Origin: Neoarius graeffei
Taxonomy: Eukaryota; Chordata; Actinopteri; Siluriformes; Ariidae
Assembly: GCF_027579695.1 (NCBI RefSeq)
Contig: NC_083571.1
Location: 50,996,297 to 51,060,296, forward strand
Direction: 5' to 3'
DNA length: 64,000 nucleotides
Below are positions 58,588-64,000 of this stretch, one piece after another; the stretch's first letter is position 1; every line of letters starts with the position of its first letter. The notes under the pieces are model-generated. The model was not told where the DNA came from, made no database searches, and saw nothing but the letters and a program-made list of their open reading frames with translations. The translations under genes were made by a program, and so were the position numbers.

Positions 58588-59001
58588 AAAACAATTTATT
58601 TTAAATGACAAAAAAGAAGAAACTACTTTTAAATGAATGCTCTTATTCTGTCCCCCAAAGTCCATTCCTTTGTCCTCATCATAGGGGCAGTAATGGGTAA
58701 TGCTGGCTAACAAGGCTCTAGCAATATGCTTGGGGTTAGTAACCTCACCACAGAACATTACTGCTGTGGAAGTAACAGAAAAGACAACCATATCAACCGA
58801 GACCAGGGAGTTACTTGCAAAGGACCTGGAGAGATGGAAGTATTTTGTGTTGGCCCTAAGTGCCACTTAGGCACACAGGATGATGATGCTGATATTGGTG
58901 ATGATGATGAGGAGGAGGATGAGAATGATGATGGTGATAAAACAATTTATTTTAAATGACAAGAAAGAAGAAACTACTTTTAAATGAAGGCTCTTATTCT
59001 G
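58588..59001 (+). repeat. Direct repeat pair enclosing a GAT-rich insert
   Basis: A 63 bp word starting AAAACAATTTATTTTAAATG at 58588 recurs at 58939 with two changes. Between them, about 290 bp ends in a GATGATGATG/GAGGAGGATG run (58876-58930). This looks like a retroposon with a GAT-type tail and a long target duplication, or a local duplication. The 77-codon ORF 58726-58959 ends in that acidic-looking tail and is probably not a gene. Confidence 0.6.
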
Positions 59002-59304
59002 GAACATTAAAAAAAAAATGGGAATTCCAACCAAAAACCAAAAGCTCAATTCCCAAAAATTTTGTACACAACATGTAATTCAGTGGGCTTTTTTTTATTT
59101 ATTGATATTAATTAAAAGACACTTCATCTCTTAAACTAATGATGGACTGACATTCTTCTTTACTTAGTTGAGCGGTTATTGATATAATATGGATAACTAC
59201 AGTTGTTGAATAGGGCTACTGACTGTATTTTTGTTATTTAATATTTTCTATCTGATGGTCTCAAATGCATTAAAAAGGCAAGAAACTGCACTAAGTAACT
59301 TTTG

Positions 59305-59515
59305 ACGAGGCACCTGTTAATTGAAAAGAGTTTCCAGGTGAATACCTCATGAAGCTGGTTAAGATAATGCCACTAGTGTGCAAAGTGTCATCAAGGTAAA
59401 CGCTGGCAACTTTGAAGTATTTAAAATATGAACTATGTTTTGTGTTTTTAATGCTTCTTTCTTTACCACACAATTCCATATGTACCATATGTTATGTCAT
59501 AGTTTTGCTATATTT
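59305..59515 (+). mobile_element. Remnant of a salmonid-type Tc1 element 3' end
   Basis: GGCACCTGTTAATTGAAAAG, CCTCATGAAGCTGGTTAAGA and CAAAGTGTCATCAAGGTAAA, then TCCATATGTACCAT, match my memory of the C-terminal coding and 3' end of common fish Tc1-like transposons. No inverted partner is visible. Confidence 0.55.
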
Positions 59516-59791
59516 TACAGGTAAACATATTGTGTGACTGCAGTTTGGTTTTCAGTCAGTTATATTCCTCTGGGTCTTCAGTGGTATTGGTAAGTACTAT
59601 AACTCAAATACAAATATAACTCTAAATGTAAGTATAATTATAAAATTATTGTACCATTGATTTTTGATTAATTTTCTGTATTGCAGCTCTGACAATAGTT
59701 CTGGCTATAATTCAAATAGCAGTTGATATTAATGTGCTCTTTTTAATCCATTATCATTTTGATCATAGCAGCTCTTTCACAGGGACCTGTA
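59516..59791. other. Unassigned AT-rich sequence upstream of receptor arm C
   Basis: No feature recognised before the inverted arm begins at about 59792. Confidence 0.5.
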
Positions 59792-60708
59792 TGTAGTACA
59801 TTCTTCATAATTGACAACTATTGATAAATTGGTTAAAAAAGTTCTGTCATTAAAGAAAGAAAAATGTAATTTTTGATATGGTAAAAGAGACATTTATTTA
59901 ACATTAATGGAAGGAGTTTTCAGTGTCAGGGCTTAAAACCCAACTTAAAACCAGGGAGAAAACAGAGGCTGCTGAGGGAGTGTTTATATATAGCAACGAT
60001 AACAGAAATGTACAGGATGCAGTCATGTGGACTTTCCACAACATTAAGTGGAACTAAAAATAGCTAAAAATAAGACGTGCCATTCTTTAGCAAAATTTAA
60101 GGTTGTAATAATTGACATTGCTGTGATGTAAATGCAATAAAACACTTCTGAACATATTTTTCTAAAAAGTAATCAGCTTCACTTCACGTTGGTCTCCTTC
60201 ACTAATTAAGTATTTATTATTTATAACAGCGTGTTCCAAAATGCTTTATTTCTTACACATACCATACTTTATTACAGCACATAAAGAAGCAGAAGCGAGA
60301 ACAAGCCATGTACGACTGTTACCATAATTTTCCCACGTGCTATTTTTATGAAAACACAGAAAAAGTAACCCGTTATTCCATCTTCCTCATCACTGGTGCA
60401 TGTGTGGGTTTTCCAGCTCTGCTTTGGACTTTCAGTATTCTGTACCAACATCATAAGAGTGGAGGTGGAATCTCAGTCAACACCATTTTCCTCCTAATCA
60501 GTGACCTGCTGGAGCTGATTCTGAGTCCAGTTGTAATATACATTTGCAAAGCAGACAATATTTGTATAATTTTGAGAGCACTGTTATTGGGAGCGAGGCT
60601 CTGTGGGCATCTACTTCACCAGCTGGTGACATTAGAAAGCATTCTTACTCAAAAATTTCCATCATCACATGCTGTTATTTTCTTCCCATCCTTCGCTATT
60701 TTTACCCT
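59792..60708 (+). repeat. Inverted duplication, arm C (empty-site arm)
   Basis: This is the reverse complement of 1-646 joined to 3821-4221. The G1 insertion site is present uninterrupted near 60065, with a single CTTAT-equivalent word. The homology probably continues past 60708, but arm A leaves the window there. Confidence 0.82.
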
Positions 60709-61072
60709 ATGCATCTTTGCATCTGTATTTGCAATTGGGTGCCGGATCCTTCCAAGATATTTTTTTGAAATGAATATATTTTTATCAGCAATGCCTGTAT
60801 TTGTGTGTGTAGTCACATGTATAGTGACTTATAATGTCTCTCCTGACACCAACCAGGCCACAGACAGGAAGCCAGACATGTTAGTGCTAAGTGTTGCCAT
60901 GTTTACTCTGATCATTTTATATGTGCCATTTTTCTTGAATTGTTTTTTTAATCTACCTTTTATGTTGGAGGTTCTAGTGAGTATGAGACTGATTTCAGAG
61001 CCCCTCCTCTGTGTTCTTGTCTGCAGGAAAAATCATTTGGTTCAAACCAAAGCATATTTTGCAGCACAGTAA
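60308..61072 (+). CDS. Class A-like 7TM receptor, fish-type, copy C (intact)
   Basis: A single open frame of 254 residues with seven hydrophobic segments at about 23-45, 56-80, 86-110, 122-144, 153-176, 190-213 and 217-239. It should therefore be a plasma-membrane receptor with a short outer N terminus. Rhodopsin-family traits: Asp66 in helix 2 (LISDLLEL), Cys86 at the top of helix 3 with Cys145 near loop 2 as possible disulfide partners, and Pro207 in helix 6. Oddities: the DRY site reads LES (109-111), NPxxY reads SEPLL (230-234), and helix 1 lacks the usual Asn. The C tail is only about 15 residues. A TTTATTACAG acceptor-like word lies at 60267-60276, so an upstream noncoding exon is possible. 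Ligand and G protein are unknown. Confidence 0.8.
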   Translation: MYDCYHNFPTCYFYENTEKVTRYSIFLITGACVGFPALLWTFSILYQHHKSGGGISVNTIFLLISDLLELILSPVVIYICKADNICIILRALLLGARLCGHLLHQLVTLESILTQKFPSSHAVIFFPSFAIFTLCIFASVFAIGCRILPRYFFEMNIFLSAMPVFVCVVTCIVTYNVSPDTNQATDRKPDMLVLSVAMFTLIILYVPFFLNCFFNLPFMLEVLVSMRLISEPLLCVLVCRKNHLVQTKAYFAAQ

Positions 61073-61085
61073 TAAATTCTATATA

Positions 61086-62404
61086 CAATCCCAATTCCAA
61101 AAAAGTTGGGACACTGTATAAAACCTCAATAAAAACAGAATGTGAAGATTTGCAAATCATGGAAACCCTATATTTCATTGAAAATAGTACAAAGACAACA
61201 TATCAAATGTTGCAACTGAGAAATTTGAATGTTTTTTGAAAAAATATATGCTCATTTTGAAATTGACATCAGCAACATGTTTCAGAAAATTTGGGACGGG
61301 GCAACAAAAGACTGAAAAAGTTGTGTAATATTAAAGTTAATTGGCAACAGGTCAGTTACATGATTGGGTATAAAAAGAGCATCCCAGAGAGGCTGAGTCT
61401 TTCAGAAGTAAAGATGGGGATGGGTTCACTGTTCTGTGAAAGACTGTGTGGGCAAACAGTGCAACAATTTAAGCATAATGTTCCTCAATGTAAAATTGAA
61501 AAGAATTTGGGGATCACATCATCTATGGTACATAATAGCATGAAACGATTCAGAGAATCTGGAGAAATGCAAGAGACAAGGCTGAAAACTGACATTGGAT
61601 GCTTGTGATCTTCAGGCCCTCAGGTGACACTGCATTAAAAGAAGAAACATGTCTGTTGTGGAAATCACTGTATGGGCTCAAGAACACTTCAGAAAACCAT
61701 TGTCTGTGAAAACAGTTCATTATGGCATCCACAAATGCAAGTTAAAACCAGATATAAACAATATCCAGAAACACCTCCACCTTCTCTGGGCCCAAGCTCT
61801 TTTACAATGGACTGAGGCAAAGTGAAGAATTGTCCCGAGGTCTTATAAACCAAAAATAGAAATGATTTTTAGAAATCATGGACACCACGTCCTCCAGGCT
61901 AAAGAGGAGAGGGACCATCCGGCTTGTTGTCAGTGTACAGTTCAAAAGCCAGCATCTGTGATGGTATGAGGGTGCATTAGTGCACATGACATGGGTAGCT
62001 TGTACATCTGGGAAGGCATCATTAATGCTGAATGATATATACACATTTCAGAGCAATATGCTGCCATCCAGACAAAATCAATTTCAGGGAAGGCCTTCCT
62101 TCTTTCGGCAAGACAACGCCAAACGAACAAAGAATAGGACAACATTTCTCTTTGGTCTCCTCAGTTCCCAAGTGTTTACATGGTGTTGTTTAAAGTAGAG
62201 GTGATGCAACACAATGGTAAACTTGCCCCTGTCCCAACTTTTTTAATGTGTTGCTGTCATTAAATTCAAAATGAGCATTTTTTTAAATAATAAAATTTCT
62301 TAGTTTCAACATTTCAATATGTTGTCTTTATACTATTTTCAATGAAATATAGGCTTTCCATGATTTGCAAATCTTCACATTCAACTTTTTTGGAATTGGG
62401 GCTG
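61086..62404 (+). mobile_element. Tc1/mariner-like transposon, diverged, degenerate
   Basis: Inverted ends CAATCCCAATTCCAAAAAAG and mirrored CAGCCCCAATTCCAAAAAAG, with TA-rich flanks. The sub-terminal word GATTTGCAAATCATGGAAA is mirrored near 62350. It begins 14 bp after the stop codon of receptor copy C, so it could supply that gene's 3' untranslated region. Length 1.32 kb. Confidence 0.88.
61393..62200 (+). pseudogene. Degenerate Tc1-like transposase
   Basis: Scraps on the plus strand: SSMVHNSMKRFRESGE (HTH, about 61520-61570), and later the equivalent of FRQDNAKRTK (second catalytic Asp block, about 62110). Many stops and frame changes lie between. The family resembles the elements at 8907 and 63504. 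Confidence 0.75.
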
Positions 62405-62614
62405 TATATGATACCTTTTTTACTGGTTACTGATGAAATTAATGATCAAAATATTTAATTTCAAGTAGAAATGAAATGTTACCTTTTCAAATGTTCATGT
62501 TTATTGTTCATGTAAAAAATATAAATAGCAATATAACTGTAAATAATATTATGTTAAATAATAGCACTGTCCATTAAATGTTACTTCCATTGCTCTTGTG
62601 GAATGCTGTCAGAT

Positions 62615-62850
62615 GAGAGGGGGCACAGTGGTGCAGTGGTTACCGCTGTCGCCTCACAGCAAGAAGGTTCCAGATTCGAACCTCACTGCTGACAGGGGCT
62701 TTTCTGTGTGGAGTTTGCATGTTCTCCCTGTGTGTGTGTGTGTGTGTGTAGGTTTCCTCCCACTTCAAAGAAATGTAGATGAGGTAAAAAATGTTCAACT
62801 TGGTGTATGTTGCTCTGGGTAAGAGCATGTGCTAAAATACCTGTAACGTA
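62615..62850 (+). mobile_element. Chimeric SINE: same tRNA-like head, different tail
   Basis: The head (GGGGCACAGTGGTGCAGTGG through TTTGCATGTTCTCCCTG) matches the other SINEs. The 3' part ends GCTCTGGGTAAGAGCATGTG then GCTAAAATACCTGTAACG, which resembles the tail shared by V-type SINEs and an L2-like LINE in fish. A (GT)n lies in the middle. Confidence 0.75.
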
Positions 62851-62926
62851 TCTTTTTTCCACATCTAATGGCATCTAGTTTGTTGGTTCCTCAGTAAGAT
62901 TTTGCTTTGCCACAAATATGGAATAT

Positions 62927-63290
62927 CCATCCAATCTCATCTCATTTCATTATCTCTAGCTGCTTTATCCTGTCCTACAGGGTCGCAGGCAAGCTGGAGC
63001 CTATCACAGCTGACTATGGGCGAGAGGCGGGGTACACCCTGGACAAGTCACCAGGTCATCGCAGGGCTAACACATAGAGACAGCCAACCATTCATGCTCA
63101 CATTCACATCTACAATCACCAATTAGAGCCACCAATTAGCCTAACCTGCATGTCTTTGGACTGTGGGGGAAACTAGAGCACCTGGAGGAAACCCACATGG
63201 AGAGCATGCAAACTCCACATAGAAAGGCTTGAACCCAAGACCTTCTTGCTGTGAGGCGACAGTGCTAACCAATACACCACCGTGCCGCCC
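62927..63290 (-). mobile_element. tRNA-derived SINE, full length
   Basis: Minus-strand copy with GATGA tail; target duplication AATATGGAATAT at 62915-62926 and 63291-63302. Confidence 0.92.
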
Positions 63291-63503
63291 AATATGGAAT
63301 ATGTATTCTGATATTAATCTGTCTGTGTCAAATTGTCACAATAAACATCACCATAAATTCTGTGTTATTCACTGCATGATATTAGATAAGAGGCTAAAAT
63401 CTAACATTTATCATGACAAAAACAATAATATGATTTTATGTTATGTTGTTATGTCATATAATTATATCACAAGGTCTCGTCTAATCTATTAATGACATAA
63501 TTA

Positions 63504-64000
63504 CAACCACGATTCCAAAAAAGTTGGGACAAAGTACAAATTGTAAATAAAAATGGAATGCAATAATTTACAAATCTCAAAAACTGATATTGTATTCACA
63601 ATAGAACATAGACAACATATCAAATGTCGAAAGTGAGACATTTTGAAATTTCATGCCAAATATTGGCTCATTTGAAATTTCATGACAGCAACACATCTCA
63701 GAAAAGTTGGGACAGGGGCAATAAGAGGCTGGAAAAGTTAAAGGTACAAAAAAGGAACAGCTGGAGGACCAAATTGCAACTCTTTAGGTCAATTGGCAAT
63801 AGGTCATTAACATGACTGGGTATAAAAAGAGCATCTTGGAGTGGCAGCGGCTCTCAGAAGTGAAGATGGGAAGAGGATCACCAATCCCCCTAATTCTGCA
63901 CCGACAAATAGTGGAGCAATATCAGAAAGGAGTTCAACAGTGTAAAATTGCAAAGAGTTTGAACATATCATCATCTACAGTGCATAATATCATCAAAAGA
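63504..64000 (+). mobile_element. Tc1/mariner-like transposon (CAACCCCGATTCC family), copy 2, cut by window edge
   Basis: Begins CAACCACGATTCCAAAAAAG after TA (63502-63503), in the opposite orientation to the 8907-10896 copy and very similar to it. The right end is outside the window. Confidence 0.9.
63866..64000 (+). CDS. Tc1-like transposase N terminus, open to window end
   Basis: ATG at 63866 (MGRGSPIPLILHRQIVEQ) opens 45 codons of the N-terminal helix-turn-helix ([18 protein letters not shown]) without a stop up to base 64000. The sister copy at 8907-10896 has stops in this same stretch. Whether the rest of the gene is open lies outside the window. Confidence 0.75.
   Translation, partial: MGRGSPIPLILHRQIVEQYQKGVQQCKIAKSLNISSSTVHNIIKR

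Noticed and set aside
58726-58959. Acidic-tailed 77-codon ORF as a small gene
   Set aside because: The acidic tail is translation of a GAT/GAG repeat and the ORF spans a duplication junction.

Overview
This is a 64 kb stretch of teleost-type vertebrate DNA and is almost entirely mobile-element sequence. The call rests on intron-style coding, dinucleotide microsatellites, fish-type Tc1 transposons, CR1/L2/Rex1-like LINEs, a tRNA-derived SINE with a GATGA tail, and Ty3/gypsy elements of the Gmr1-like group. The GATGA-tailed SINE would fit a catfish or other otophysan, but that is a weak inference. No rRNA, tRNA, CRISPR or bacterial feature was seen.

The only host-type gene is a small divergent class A (rhodopsin-like) seven-helix receptor present three times. 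Copy A (1-397, minus) runs off the window edge and has two in-frame stops. Copy B (34234-37092, plus) is frame-broken and interrupted by a 2 kb TG..CA element. Copy C (60308-61072, plus) is one open 254-codon exon. A and C sit in inverted arms (1-646 plus 3821-4221, against 59792-60708). The C arm acts as an empty site that fixes the ends of the gypsy element in the A arm (647-3815, target duplication CTTAT).

Layout: 1-4221 is receptor arm A with Gmr1-like gypsy G1. 4222-7411 is a chromodomain-type gypsy remnant. 7414-10896 holds two different Tc1-like elements, the second carrying a SINE. 10905-15690 is a CR1/L2-like LINE holding a hAT element. 15743-16419 is a TIR element between TA repeats. 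16500-29314 is one old Tc1-like transposon split by a near full-length L1 (16699-28028), which itself contains a hAT element (with a Tc1 inside), gypsy G2 and a SINE. 29464-33105 is gypsy G4 joined to a Rex1-like LINE fragment. 34234-37092 is receptor copy B. 38070-44520 is a LINE whose product ends in a C2H2 finger, split by a CR1-like LINE. 44576-47770 is SINEs and a Tc1-like derivative. 48120-49894 is a hAT derivative. 50163-55102 is G3, the most complete gypsy. 55375-56930 is a Rex1-like LINE. 57000-59800 is mostly unannotated AT-rich sequence. 60308 to the end is receptor copy C, two Tc1-like elements and two SINEs.

The four Gmr1-like copies share an unusual pol order, integrase before reverse transcriptase, whereas the 4222-7411 element has the usual RT-RNase H-integrase-chromodomain order. 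Nearly every mobile-element protein is broken. Several insertions carry exact target-site duplications, so relative insertion order can be read directly.
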